Of a stretch of 64,000 nt of DNA, positions 9,979 through 19,045 are shown piece by piece; position 1 is the first letter of the stretch; the number at the start of each line of letters is the position of its first letter. Location: assembly GCF_008064665.1 (NCBI RefSeq), contig NZ_VRZA01000007.1:124001-188000 (forward strand), in the 5' to 3' direction. The translations under genes and the position numbers were made by a program. The notes under the pieces were generated by a model. That model was not told the DNA's origin, made no database searches, and saw only the letters and a list, made by a program, of their open reading frames with translations. The DNA comes from Parahaliea maris (GTDB taxonomy: Bacteria; Pseudomonadota; Gammaproteobacteria; Pseudomonadales; Halieaceae).

Positions 9979-10890
9979 TCAGGCCTGTAGTGCCAGTGGT
10001 TGTCGGGCCCGGCACAACGCCAGCTGCAGGCGTTGTAGCAGGTCTTCGGGTGATTCATTCATGGCCATTACCACAGCGGTAGTGGCGTTGAGTTGCAGGC
10101 GCTCGCCGTGCTGCTGCGTGTGGTAGGCAAAGTGGCGTAGCGCATCGGCGAGGTCTCTCGCCAACTGGCCGGCCTGTGTTTCACCGGTGCCAGGCAGCAG
10201 CGCCACAAAGCGGTCGCCAGCCAGGCGGCAGAGCAGGTCCTGGTTGCGCAGGTTCAGCAGGATCAACTGGCTTACCGCCTGCAGTACGGCGTCGCCCTCG
10301 CGGTGGCCGAAACGCTGGTTGATGCTGTCGAAACCGTCCAGGTCCAGGGCGACCAGCGATACCGGGGTGGCGCCCTGCTGCGCCTGCTGGCACTGGGCAA
10401 TTTGTTGGCGCAGGTAGTCTGCACCGGAGAGCGGGGTCAGGTGATCAAAGTAGCGGTGTTCGCGTAGCAGTCGTTCCCGCTTCTGCAGCTGGCCGCTGAT
10501 CGCCAGTTGTTCGTGATGCCAGTGGAAGAGCCCGTAGGTGAGTAGCAATAGCCCGCTCGCCATTGGCAGCGATTCCAGCCAGTGATCCCAGTTGATGCCC
10601 TCGGGCAGCTGAATGAATTCGTCCAGTGCGTCTACCCACCAGGCGACAAACATCAGCCCCAGCCCGAGGCTCAGCAGGGTGGTGATGCGTCCGGCAGGGC
10701 GACTGTTGAGGATGAGGCACAGCCAGACGAAAACGAGCACGGCAGCCCCGCCTTCGCCGGCGATATCGGCCCAGGACCACTGTTCAGTCGGTTTCCATTC
10801 CCCTGCCCCCAGGTACAGCAGTAACAGGCTATTGGCGACCAACAGCAGTGCGAGCAACTTGGCGGTATGCAGACGTAAAAAGCTGGGCAT
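9979..10890 (-). CDS. Membrane protein with degenerate GGDEF domain
   Basis: 303 residues: about four membrane segments in the first 130 residues, a short linker, then a GGDEF-type domain. The usual opening DxLTGL reads DHLTPLSG, and FDSINQRFGHREGDAVL is conserved. The signature loop, however, reads AGDRF at about 224-228 instead of GGDEF. Loss of the first Gly and the Glu usually abolishes diguanylate cyclase activity, so it may be a c-di-GMP or GTP sensor or a protein scaffold. ATG 10890 is preferred over TTG 10938 because the latter lies just downstream of the Pho box. It is the first gene of a two-gene operon with the AraC regulator. Confidence 0.75.
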   Translation of the reverse strand: MPSFLRLHTAKLLALLLVANSLLLLYLGAGEWKPTEQWSWADIAGEGGAAVLVFVWLCLILNSRPAGRITTLLSLGLGLMFVAWWVDALDEFIQLPEGINWDHWLESLPMASGLLLLTYGLFHWHHEQLAISGQLQKRERLLREHRYFDHLTPLSGADYLRQQIAQCQQAQQGATPVSLVALDLDGFDSINQRFGHREGDAVLQAVSQLILLNLRNQDLLCRLAGDRFVALLPGTGETQAGQLARDLADALRHFAYHTQQHGERLQLNATTAVVMAMNESPEDLLQRLQLALCRARQPLALQA

Positions 10891-10944
10891 GGGTAGTCGG
10901 CCAGTGGGGGAAAGCGGGGATTTGGCGTAGCTCAACAAAAGTTC

Positions 10945-10962
10945 GTGACAGTTTCATGACAG
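10945..10962 (-). promoter_or_regulatory. Pho box (PhoB site), leftward
   Basis: On the minus strand the bases read CTGTCATGAAACTGTCAC: two CTGTCAY heptamers separated by four bases, an 11-bp period, exactly the PhoB half-site arrangement. It lies 55 bases upstream of the GGDEF-like start. A matching -10 element is not obvious. Confidence 0.75.
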
Positions 10963-11146
10963 CTGTGGGAGGCATATCAGCTCACCCTGGTGTGCAAATT
11001 TCTGTGCCCAAGTGGCACTGCTGGTACCCGTGGTGGCGCGAGCCGTGACGCGCTGTACGTTTATCGTCACGCCCGCAAGGCAATTCAGCTCAAATGGCTG
11101 TCGCAGACGGGGCAAACCGGCGCGTTTAGAGGGGTGGCCACAATGG

Positions 11147-11164
11147 GTGTCACGTAACTGTCAC
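11147..11164 (+). promoter_or_regulatory. Pho box (PhoB site), rightward
   Basis: GTGTCACGTAACTGTCAC: two heptamers with 11-bp spacing and one mismatch (the first base) to the PhoB consensus. A -10-like TAGCAT at 11175-11180 follows after 10 bases, the distance used at PhoB-activated promoters. The TonB receptor starts at 11234. Confidence 0.8.
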
Positions 11165-11233
11165 AGTGGGTTCCTAGCATGCGCTGCAATTCGTCACTCG
11201 TATTTCGACTTTTGCAGAAGGGAAACCACCGCA

Positions 11234-13774
11234 ATGAATACCCGCAACGCCGCTCCGGCACTCAAACATACGCTGCTGTTCAGGGCGCTGACCCGGGGCG
11301 CACTGCCTCTGGCCTGTTTTGCTTCGGTACCGGTCATGGCCGAGGTGACCCAGAATTCGGAGTCCGAACTGGAACACGTTCTGGTCGTGGGGCAGGGCGC
11401 CAGCCTCGACAAGGCCTTGCGGGAGCAGCGCCGCGCCGACAGCATCAAGAGCGTGGTCAGTGCCGACGCCATGGCGCAGATGCCGGATGAAAACGTAGCC
11501 GAAGCCCTGCAGCGTCTGCCCGGCGTCTCCATCGAGCGGGATCAGGGTGAAGGTCGCTTCGTCAGCGTGCGCGGACTGGGTCCTGACCTTAACAGTGTGC
11601 AGATCAACGGTACCGTGATTCCCTCCCCCAACAGCGGCACTCGCGCCGTGGCGCTGGACGTGGTGCCCTCGGAACTGGTGGAAACCCTGTCGGTGGTCAA
11701 GGCCGTTACTCCCGATATGGACGCCAACTCCCTGGGCGGCAGTGTGGCAGTGGAGAGCCTGTCCGCCTTCGATCGAGACGGCCGCTTCTACAGCCTTGCG
11801 GCGGAGTCCAACTACGACGACAACGTGGGCGAGACGAGCCCCAAGCTCTCCGGTGTTTACAGCGACCTTTTCAGTATCGGCGGCGACTCCGAGAATTTGG
11901 GTGTGGCGCTGGCGTTCAGCTGGCAGGAACGCGATTTCGGCTCGGATAATGTCGAGACCGGTGGCGGTTGGGATTTTGACGAGGGTGCGCGCCTGGAAGA
12001 GAGTGAGATGCGCGACTACATCATTACGCGCGAGCGCAGCGGCCTGGGGCTCAACCTTGACTACCGTGTAAGCGACAGTAGCAAACTGTATCTGCGTACG
12101 CTGTACAGCGAATTCACCGACACCGAGATTCGCAATGCCGCGGGGGTGGAGTTTGCCGATGCGCAACAGGCCGGTGAACAGGGCGACGCCGAGGGCTGGC
12201 GTGAGTTGAAGGACCGGGAAGAGACACAGGAAATCGCCTCTTTTGTGTTCGGCGGTGAATGGGATCTGGAGCAGTGGAGCGTCACCGGTCAGTTGGGCTA
12301 CAGCCGCTCATCGGAAGATACTCCCGGCCATATCGCCGGCGCGGTCTTCGAAGGCGACGGTGACTTCACTGATACCCGTTTCAGCAGCGGCCGCAAACCG
12401 GTGCTTGTCGCCGCCGACAGCTTCTATGATCCCTCCGCCTTTGTGCTGGAGGAGGTGGAGTGGGGGCAGCAGAAGACCACCGACACGGAGCAAAATATTC
12501 GTTTCGATATTGCCCGCAGCTACCAGGCGTCCAACGCAGAGGGGGAGTTCAAGTTCGGCGGCAAATACAGCACCCGCGAAAAGGACAATGACACCAATGT
12601 CTGGAAGTACGAGGACTTCGCGGACTACGGCATCAGCGATGATGCGTTGTTGCTGAGCACCTACGCCGGTGGCGAGGTCGATTACAGTCTCGGCCGATTC
12701 GGCCCCGGTATCAAATCGGGGGGCATCGCCAGGCTGATCGGCGGGCTGGATGCCGAAGAATTCTATGACGAAGAGGAGTCGCGCATCGAGGACTTCGTCA
12801 TGGACGAAGATATTACCGCGGCCTATCTGATGAATACCCTGGAGTGGGAGCGACTGCGCATGATCCTGGGTGTCCGTTATGAAGGCACCGAGTTCAGCGC
12901 CGAGGGCACCGGCCTGCGGGACGATGTTTACGAGGCTGTGAATGTCGACAACGACTACGATCACTGGCTGCCCGGTGCACACCTGCGCTACCAGTTGGGT
13001 GACGACACCCAGCTGCGCGCCGCCTGGACCAATACCGTGGTGCGCCCGACCTTTGAACAGGTGGCACCCGGTTTTGTTATCGATGGCGATGAAGCCAGCT
13101 TCGGCAATCCCGACCTCGACGCGTTGGAGTCAGCCAACTTCGATCTGGGCGTGGAGCACTTCCTGGGCCGCGCTGGCGTGCTCTCGGCCTTTGTCTTCTA
13201 CAAGGAAATCGACAATTTCATCTATCAGACCGACATCGCCGGCACCGGGGCCTGGGCGGATTTCGATGAAGCGGAAACCTTCGCCAATGGCGACAGCGCT
13301 GATCTCTATGGTCTGGAACTATCCTGGTCCCAGCAGCTCGGCTCGCTGCCTGCGCCCTGGAATGGCCTGTTGCTGGGCGCCAACTTCACCTACAGCCGCT
13401 CCGATGCCACCCTGGTCGACGGCGACGAGGAGCGTGACATCGACCTGCCCTATCAGTCGGACCGGGTGGGCAATGCCATGGTGGGCTGGGAGAACAACAC
13501 CTTCAGCGTTCGCTTGTCGGCCAACTACAAATCCAGCTACTTGCAGGAAGTGTCGACGGTAGACGACCCTGAACACGACCTGTTTGTGGATGCGCAGACC
13601 TTTGTCGACCTGACCGTGCGCTGGTATGTGACGCCGCAACTGCAACTGAGTTTCGAAGCCCAGAATATTACTGACGAGCCTTACTACGTCTACACCGGCT
13701 CCCGCGGCTTCAATGCCCAGTACGAGGAGTACGGCCCGAGCTTCAAGCTGGGCATTACCCTGACATCGATGTAA
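11234..13774 (+). CDS. TonB-dependent outer-membrane receptor, phytate locus
   Basis: 846-residue outer-membrane receptor of the TonB/Xanthomonas-Caulobacter type. It has a signal peptide, a plug domain (DENVAEALQRLPGVSIERDQ, then VSVRGLGPDLNSVQING), and a beta-barrel ending in EYGPSFKLGITLTSM. ATG 11234 is chosen because the upstream extension codes no signal peptide and AGAAGGGA precedes this ATG. It is the first gene after a Pho box and is followed by a phytase and a PhoX-like protein, so the likely cargo is phytate or its inositol-phosphate products. It would draw energy from TonB-ExbB-ExbD, which are not in this window. Cargo is inferred from context only. Confidence 0.88.
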   Translation: MNTRNAAPALKHTLLFRALTRGALPLACFASVPVMAEVTQNSESELEHVLVVGQGASLDKALREQRRADSIKSVVSADAMAQMPDENVAEALQRLPGVSIERDQGEGRFVSVRGLGPDLNSVQINGTVIPSPNSGTRAVALDVVPSELVETLSVVKAVTPDMDANSLGGSVAVESLSAFDRDGRFYSLAAESNYDDNVGETSPKLSGVYSDLFSIGGDSENLGVALAFSWQERDFGSDNVETGGGWDFDEGARLEESEMRDYIITRERSGLGLNLDYRVSDSSKLYLRTLYSEFTDTEIRNAAGVEFADAQQAGEQGDAEGWRELKDREETQEIASFVFGGEWDLEQWSVTGQLGYSRSSEDTPGHIAGAVFEGDGDFTDTRFSSGRKPVLVAADSFYDPSAFVLEEVEWGQQKTTDTEQNIRFDIARSYQASNAEGEFKFGGKYSTREKDNDTNVWKYEDFADYGISDDALLLSTYAGGEVDYSLGRFGPGIKSGGIARLIGGLDAEEFYDEEESRIEDFVMDEDITAAYLMNTLEWERLRMILGVRYEGTEFSAEGTGLRDDVYEAVNVDNDYDHWLPGAHLRYQLGDDTQLRAAWTNTVVRPTFEQVAPGFVIDGDEASFGNPDLDALESANFDLGVEHFLGRAGVLSAFVFYKEIDNFIYQTDIAGTGAWADFDEAETFANGDSADLYGLELSWSQQLGSLPAPWNGLLLGANFTYSRSDATLVDGDEERDIDLPYQSDRVGNAMVGWENNTFSVRLSANYKSSYLQEVSTVDDPEHDLFVDAQTFVDLTVRWYVTPQLQLSFEAQNITDEPYYVYTGSRGFNAQYEEYGPSFKLGITLTSM

Positions 13775-13793
13775 ACACGGCTGAAACCTGGCC

Positions 13794-13822
13794 CTGCACC
13801 CGCTCCTGGTGAGCGGGTGCAG
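13794..13822 (+). terminator. Strong intercistronic hairpin (attenuator or mRNA stabiliser)
   Basis: Perfect 12-bp stem CTGCACCCGCTC / GAGCGGGTGCAG with a 5-base loop, placed in the 75 bases between receptor and phytase. The tail CTATGTTT is only mildly T-rich, so partial termination or protection of the receptor message are both possible. Confidence 0.55.
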
Positions 13823-13849
13823 CTATGTTTGGACACAAAGAAGGTGAGT

Positions 13850-15775
13850 ATGAAATTTCCTTTAATGACCGCACTACTGTCGGCCATGGCGCTTTATGGT
13901 TGCGCGGGGCAGGGCACGGCAGCTGGCAACAGCAGCTGGCAGAAACTCACGTTTGCCGGGGCCGGCACGGCAACGGTACTGGATAAGGCGCCGCTAGCAG
14001 AAGCGGCACTTGAAGTGCAGGCCCTGTCCGGTCAGGGCTTGCGCCTGGTCAATACGCAGGGCAAAACCCTGGCGTCGCTGGACGCTGGCTATGAGTCGCT
14101 GGACAGCCGCGCGCTGGGTGGCCAGTGGCTGATCAGTGCTGTGGATACGGTAGCGCAAAAAGCGGATCTGCTGCTGGTTTCTGCCGCGGGGCAGTTCGCG
14201 ACGGCAGTGACACTGCCATCCCGTCCGTACCCGGTCGACGCCGCCTGTCTGTTTCAGGACGATGGCGGCAACAGCTTTGTATTCCTGATCAGTGAGGATG
14301 GCATTGGTGAGCAGTGGCTGGTTGCCAGCCAGCAGCAGGTACTGGCTGAGCCGCTTTCCCTGCGCACCCTGCCACTGCCGCCGCAGGCCACGTTCTGTGC
14401 GGTGGACGATGTTGCCGGCCTGCTTTACGTCAACGAGGAGTCCCAGGGCGTATGGGCTTACCCGGCAGCGGCCGAGGCTGACACCCTGCGCCTGCCGGTG
14501 GCGCAGAGGGCGCCCTTTGGCACACTCGGTGATGAAACTGCCAGTGTCGCGGTCGTTCCCGGCGGCGTGCTGGTGACCGATCCGTCGACCTCGCAGTTGC
14601 ATCTCTATCGTCGCCAGGGTGAGCAGTGGCAGTTGGCGCAAAGCCTGGCCCTGCCCGATCTCGGTGACCCGGAGCAATTGCGGGTGAGCCCCGCGGCTGG
14701 CGGTTTCGAGATTGCCGTGCGCGACGATGACAGCGGCGAGTGGTATCAGCGCCGCGTTGACTGGCAGGCCGGGGATCAGGGTGCTGAGCCCGGCTTACCC
14801 TATGTGAAAGCTGCCGTGCAGTCCGAACCGGTGCGCGGCTTTGGTGATGCCGCCGATGACCCCGCCATCTGGGTGGATGCCAGGTCACCGCAGCGTTCGC
14901 TGATTCTCGGGACCAACAAGAAGCTGGGGCTGAAGGTCTATAACCTGGAGGGTGAACTGCTGCAATCCCTCGATATCGGCCGTCTCAATAACGTTGACGT
15001 GCGCCAGGGGGTGGTGCTGGACGGTCAGTCACTGGACCTGGCGGTGGCAAGCCACCGCGATAACAACAGTCTCAGCTTGTTTGTCATTGACCCGCTGACC
15101 GGGCGGGTACGCCACGCCGCTGACCTGCCGACGGATCTTGCGGATATCTACGGTATCTGCCTCTACCAGCCATCCACCGATAAACTCTACGCTTTCGCCA
15201 ACAGCAAGGACGGCACAGTGGTGCAATACCACATAGCCGCGGACGGCGCAGATTTTCAGGCCGACGCCGTACGTCGCTGGCGGCTGGCAAGCCAGCCGGA
15301 GGGCTGCGTCGCCGACGACAGCGGCAGGCGCCTGTTTGTCGGTGAGGAGGATGTGGGTGTCTGGGCCTTCGCGGCAGACGCCGATGCGAGCACCGAACAG
15401 CACGCTGTGGTCATGGCGGGCGCGAGTCTTAAAGCCGACGTGGAGGGCCTGGCGCTCTACCACCGGGGCGCTGGTCTGTCACCCCTGCTGGTGGTTTCCA
15501 GCCAGGGCAACGACAGCTATCTGGTGATCGACAGCGAGCCGCCTTACCGGCAGCTGGCCAACTTCCGGGTCGGCATCAATGCCGCAGAGGCTATCGACGG
15601 CAGTTCTGAAACCGATGGTCTGGATGTGAGCTCGGCCAACCTCGGGGGTATCTGGTCGGAGGGCATCCTGGTGGTACAGGATGGCCGCAATCGCCTGCCC
15701 CAGGCGCAGCAGAACTTCAAGCTGGTTCCCTGGAGTGCAATCGCGCCACTGTTGCGGGAGGTGAGCGCCCCGTGA
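13850..15775 (+). CDS. Beta-propeller phytase, two-domain lipoprotein
   Basis: 641 residues, predicted to hydrolyse phytate with Ca2+ on the cell surface. A lipoprotein signal ends at Cys18 (ALYGC). The C-terminal half is a typical beta-propeller phytase: DDPAIWV, GTNKKLGLKVYNLEG, RLNNVDVR, QPEGCVADDSGRRLFVGEED, SSQGNDSYLVID, SETDGLDV. The N-terminal half is a diverged second copy, since ATFCAVDDVAGLLYVNEESQ mirrors the PEGCVADD stretch, but it lacks many acidic ligand residues. ATG 13850 follows an AAGGTGAG site. It overlaps the next gene by 4 bases and shares a Pho-box promoter with the receptor upstream. Confidence 0.9.
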   Translation: MKFPLMTALLSAMALYGCAGQGTAAGNSSWQKLTFAGAGTATVLDKAPLAEAALEVQALSGQGLRLVNTQGKTLASLDAGYESLDSRALGGQWLISAVDTVAQKADLLLVSAAGQFATAVTLPSRPYPVDAACLFQDDGGNSFVFLISEDGIGEQWLVASQQQVLAEPLSLRTLPLPPQATFCAVDDVAGLLYVNEESQGVWAYPAAAEADTLRLPVAQRAPFGTLGDETASVAVVPGGVLVTDPSTSQLHLYRRQGEQWQLAQSLALPDLGDPEQLRVSPAAGGFEIAVRDDDSGEWYQRRVDWQAGDQGAEPGLPYVKAAVQSEPVRGFGDAADDPAIWVDARSPQRSLILGTNKKLGLKVYNLEGELLQSLDIGRLNNVDVRQGVVLDGQSLDLAVASHRDNNSLSLFVIDPLTGRVRHAADLPTDLADIYGICLYQPSTDKLYAFANSKDGTVVQYHIAADGADFQADAVRRWRLASQPEGCVADDSGRRLFVGEEDVGVWAFAADADASTEQHAVVMAGASLKADVEGLALYHRGAGLSPLLVVSSQGNDSYLVIDSEPPYRQLANFRVGINAAEAIDGSSETDGLDVSSANLGGIWSEGILVVQDGRNRLPQAQQNFKLVPWSAIAPLLREVSAP

Positions 15776-16917
15776 TCGATCGACGTCACCTGCTGCGCCA
15801 GGCCCTGGCCACGCTGGCTCTGACGCCTCTGGCCCCACACCTGCGGGCGGCGGACGCCCGTTCTCCCACATGGCTGGACCTTGTCCACCAGGCCACCCTG
15901 CCGGAAGGGGCCAGCCTGCGGGTGCTGGCCCGGGCGGGGGAGCAGCCCCACCCCGGCAGTGACTATGTCTGGCACGGCGCCCCCGATGGCGGCGCCTGCT
16001 TTCCCCATGAAGACGGTGGCTGGGTTTATGCCTGCAACAGCGAGCTGCCCTCCGGTCAGGGCGGCGCCGGCGCGCTGCGATTCAATGCCGCCGGTGAGCT
16101 GATTGATGCCTATCGAATCCTTGGCGGCACCACCGACAATTGTGCCGGCGGTGCCAGCCTGTGGGGCAGCTGGTTGTCCTGTGAGGAAAACGGCGAGAGC
16201 GGATTGGTGTATGAGTGCGACCCCTGGGGGGAGCGCGAGGCGAGGGCGTTGCCGGCGCTGGGTGCCTTCAACCATGAGGCGGTGGCCATGGACCCTGCAA
16301 CGGGCGACGCCTATCTCACGGAAGACCGTCCTGACGGCTGTCTCTACCGCTTTCGCCCCCAGCGCCCTGGTGACCTCAGCGAGGGCCAGCTGGAGGTGGC
16401 GACGCTTGACGGTTTGCAGGCCAGCTGGCTGCCCATCAACGATCCCGGTGCAAGTAGCAAGGCCCTGCGCTATCAACAGCCGGGGGCAGCCCGGTTCCGA
16501 GGGGGGGAGGGCATTGTCTATCACGCCGACCATGTTTACTTCACCACCAAGTACGATAACCGGGTGTGGTCGCTGAACCTGCGCAATGGCTATCTCAGCA
16601 TGATCTACGATGCGACGCTGAGTGCCTCTCCCGTGCTGACAGGTGTCGATAACATCGCCGTCAGCCCCAATGGCGAGTTGCTCGTGGCGGAAGATGGCGG
16701 TGACCTGCAACTGGTGGGCCTGGCTGACAACCGTGTGGCCGTACCACTGGTGACACTGCATAATCAGGATCGGTCGGAGATAACCGGCCCCGCGTTCAGC
16801 CCGGATGGCTCGAGACTCTACTTCAGCTCCCAGCGCGGTTACAGCGGGATGCTGACGGATGGCATTACCTACGAACTGACCTTGCCGGAGGATCTGCGTT
16901 TCAGCCGCTTGCTGTAG
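15772..16917 (+). CDS. PhoX-like (DUF839) exported phosphatase-family protein
   Basis: 381 residues with a twin-arginine-type signal (DRRHLLRQALATLALTPLAP). The body resembles the PhoX/DUF839 family: VWHGAPDGGACFPHEDGGW, LGGTTDNCAGGASLWGSWLS, SCEENGE, FNHEAVAMDP, YLTEDR and VDNIAVSPNGELLVAEDGG. PhoX enzymes are Ca/Fe-dependent alkaline phosphatases of the periplasm. This protein is shorter than classical PhoX, so activity is not certain. The GTG start overlaps the phytase stop (GTGA) after a GGGAGGTGAG site, indicating coupled translation. It probably removes phosphate from the products made by the phytase. Confidence 0.82.
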   Translation: MIDRRHLLRQALATLALTPLAPHLRAADARSPTWLDLVHQATLPEGASLRVLARAGEQPHPGSDYVWHGAPDGGACFPHEDGGWVYACNSELPSGQGGAGALRFNAAGELIDAYRILGGTTDNCAGGASLWGSWLSCEENGESGLVYECDPWGEREARALPALGAFNHEAVAMDPATGDAYLTEDRPDGCLYRFRPQRPGDLSEGQLEVATLDGLQASWLPINDPGASSKALRYQQPGAARFRGGEGIVYHADHVYFTTKYDNRVWSLNLRNGYLSMIYDATLSASPVLTGVDNIAVSPNGELLVAEDGGDLQLVGLADNRVAVPLVTLHNQDRSEITGPAFSPDGSRLYFSSQRGYSGMLTDGITYELTLPEDLRFSRLL

Positions 16918-16923
16918 GTGTGT

Positions 16924-16938
16924 TCGGGGGCGCCCCGA
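16924..16938. terminator. Short hairpin between convergent genes
   Basis: TCGGGG-GCG-CCCCGA, a 6-bp stem in the 28-base gap between the PhoX-like gene and the M13 peptidase gene. It is a possible bidirectional terminator without a T-run. Confidence 0.35.
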
Positions 16939-16945
16939 GGGGCTG

Positions 16946-19045
16946 CTACCAGATCGTCACCCTCTCTTCCGGTGCCTTCCACATGGGGTCCCCTTCGGTA
17001 ATCCCGAACGCCTGGTAAAATCCGTCCATGTTCACCGCTGGTCCGAAAGACCGCACCTCGCTAGGGGAGTGTGGATCGGTCGCCACCAGCATTTTTAATG
17101 CCTCCACCCGCGACTTGGCCATCCACGCCTGTGCCCAGGCGATGAAGAAGCGTTGCTCCGGCGACAGCCCGTCCTGGTCTGGAAGCCGCCCATTCTCCTT
17201 CATGTAAGTCTGGAGCGCATTGTAGGCCAGTGTCATGCCACCCAGATCTGCGATGTTCTCGCTGAGCGTCAAGGCACCGTTCACCTTGACCCCCGGCGCG
17301 ACCTCATACTCGTTGTACTGGCCTACCAGCACCTCGGCACGTTTCTTGAACTCGGCGGCATCTTCCGGCGTCCACCAGTCGTTGAGATTGCCAGAGACGT
17401 CGTAGTTTCTGCCTTTGCTGTCAAAGGCGTGGGTCAATTCATGGCCGACAACAGCGCCAAGTGATCCGAAGTTTGCGGCGGCGTCATTGGTTTTGACATA
17501 GTAGGGCGGCTGGATGAAGGCTGCCGTCACATAGACCACGAGAAAGCCCTGATGGATCGCCGCGTTCATCGAAATGGGTGTGATCTTTCCCGGAACCGTG
17601 AACTGGTCAATCTCGACCGGGCGACCCAGTTGCGCCAGATTTCGCCGCTTGTTGAACTCGCGGAGCCGGTTGATGTTGCCATAAAAATCATCGGCGGCAA
17701 TGGCGACGTCCGAGTAATCGATCCAGTCGTCCTCATTCTCTGGATAACCTACCTTGACCTGGATTTTGGCCAGTTTGGCGGCTGCGGTGGCCTTGGTGCT
17801 GTCCGTCAGCCAGGCGTTCCCATCTATTCGATGCCTGAACTCCGTCTGAATCCGCGCCATCATGTCCACCACCGCATTGCGCTGGGCGGGGTCGAAATAT
17901 TCCTCCACATACAGGCGGGAAATCGGATGTGCCATCAAAACACCGATGGCGCCCACAATCTCCTTTTCCATTGGCGGCATTTTCGGAAGACCGTACTTGA
18001 CCCTTTGATACTCATTCAGGATGTCGTGAAAGTTCGAGCCAAGAAGGGACGCGGATTTCCAGATAACGTGGGATCGCATCAACGATTTCAGGTCTTCACC
18101 CGATAGCCCGGCGAGCGTCTCCTGCATACTTTTTATCGATTCGGGGTCCGTCACAATGACAGATTCCGGTGGGGTCACACCGAGTGCTTTGAAATACACC
18201 CCCATATCGATGGCCGGAAGCATGGCTTGTAGCTTATCTATCGTGACGCTGTTATAAGTCGCCACCGGATCGGAGGCCTGCACCGGTGTCATTGTGCCGG
18301 CAGCGAGAGCTTGCTCAATGGCCATTACCGTCACCGCTCGCTGTTGTGCTACCTCTGGCGAATCTCCGGTCATTTCAAAGAGCGTTGCCTTGGTGGCAAC
18401 GTTCTGATCACGAATGGCCTGATTGTTTTCGCTGGTGTATTCATTGCGGTTCAAAAGAAACCCTCGCGAACCGACGTCTGTGGAAATTCTGAGGGAATTG
18501 AGATGTCGGTCCTTACTGTCCGGCCCAACCTCGACGGAGAAAAAGGGCGAAGAACCCAGTTCGAGTTCCATGCGCGCAGACACCTCAGCGATCTGCGCCG
18601 GCGTTTCAGCAGCCTCTACCGCGGCCAGGAAGTCTTGAATAGGTCGGGTGCCGCGTTCATCCCGCGCTTTCATGTCCATGCCGGACGTATACAGGTCGCC
18701 CACCAGTTGCACATTGCCCTTCTTTCTATCAGTGGTGGCGTCTGCGGCTGACCTGGCAATGGTCAGCAGTCGTTCATCCAGTGTGTCAAGCAGGGCATTG
18801 GCGGCAGTGATCTGGAGCTTGTCATCCGGGATCTCTGTGTGGTCCAGCCAGCCACCGATGGCGTAGCGTGTGAAGTCTTTTCGAGGGTCAGCCGAGAGGT
18901 CCATATGCCTGGTTGAAAACCCGACATCCGACCGTTGTTCTCCCCCGCCTGCCACAATGCTGGGGGTACTTTGCTCTGCCTGAAGTCCGACGGAGTGAAG
19001 GAGACACGCTGTGAGGATTAACGGGATAGTAGACGGGCTTCGCAT
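16946..19045 (-). CDS. M13-family (neprilysin/PepO-like) zinc metallopeptidase
   Basis: 699-residue exported metallopeptidase. Signal peptide at residues 1-24 (IPLILTACLLHSVGLQA). The zinc site HELTH is at 535-539, the downstream ENIADLGG supplies the third ligand and the M13 signature, and NAAIHQGFLVVY corresponds to the NAxY substrate-binding stretch. The length is normal for the family (about 680-700). ATG 19045 is preferred to 19126 because it begins the signal peptide directly and an AGGA site precedes it. M13 enzymes cleave short peptides on the amino side of hydrophobic residues. It is convergent with the phytate operon and has no clear functional link to it. Confidence 0.9.
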   Translation of the reverse strand: MRSPSTIPLILTACLLHSVGLQAEQSTPSIVAGGGEQRSDVGFSTRHMDLSADPRKDFTRYAIGGWLDHTEIPDDKLQITAANALLDTLDERLLTIARSAADATTDRKKGNVQLVGDLYTSGMDMKARDERGTRPIQDFLAAVEAAETPAQIAEVSARMELELGSSPFFSVEVGPDSKDRHLNSLRISTDVGSRGFLLNRNEYTSENNQAIRDQNVATKATLFEMTGDSPEVAQQRAVTVMAIEQALAAGTMTPVQASDPVATYNSVTIDKLQAMLPAIDMGVYFKALGVTPPESVIVTDPESIKSMQETLAGLSGEDLKSLMRSHVIWKSASLLGSNFHDILNEYQRVKYGLPKMPPMEKEIVGAIGVLMAHPISRLYVEEYFDPAQRNAVVDMMARIQTEFRHRIDGNAWLTDSTKATAAAKLAKIQVKVGYPENEDDWIDYSDVAIAADDFYGNINRLREFNKRRNLAQLGRPVEIDQFTVPGKITPISMNAAIHQGFLVVYVTAAFIQPPYYVKTNDAAANFGSLGAVVGHELTHAFDSKGRNYDVSGNLNDWWTPEDAAEFKKRAEVLVGQYNEYEVAPGVKVNGALTLSENIADLGGMTLAYNALQTYMKENGRLPDQDGLSPEQRFFIAWAQAWMAKSRVEALKMLVATDPHSPSEVRSFGPAVNMDGFYQAFGITEGDPMWKAPEERVTIW

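Larger units (their letters stand above)
10891..11233. promoter_or_regulatory. Divergent phosphate-controlled promoter region
   Basis: 343-base intergenic region between the GGDEF-like/AraC operon (minus) and the TonB receptor/phytase/PhoX operon (plus). It contains one Pho box facing each way, described separately. No other gene is seen in it. Confidence 0.7.
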
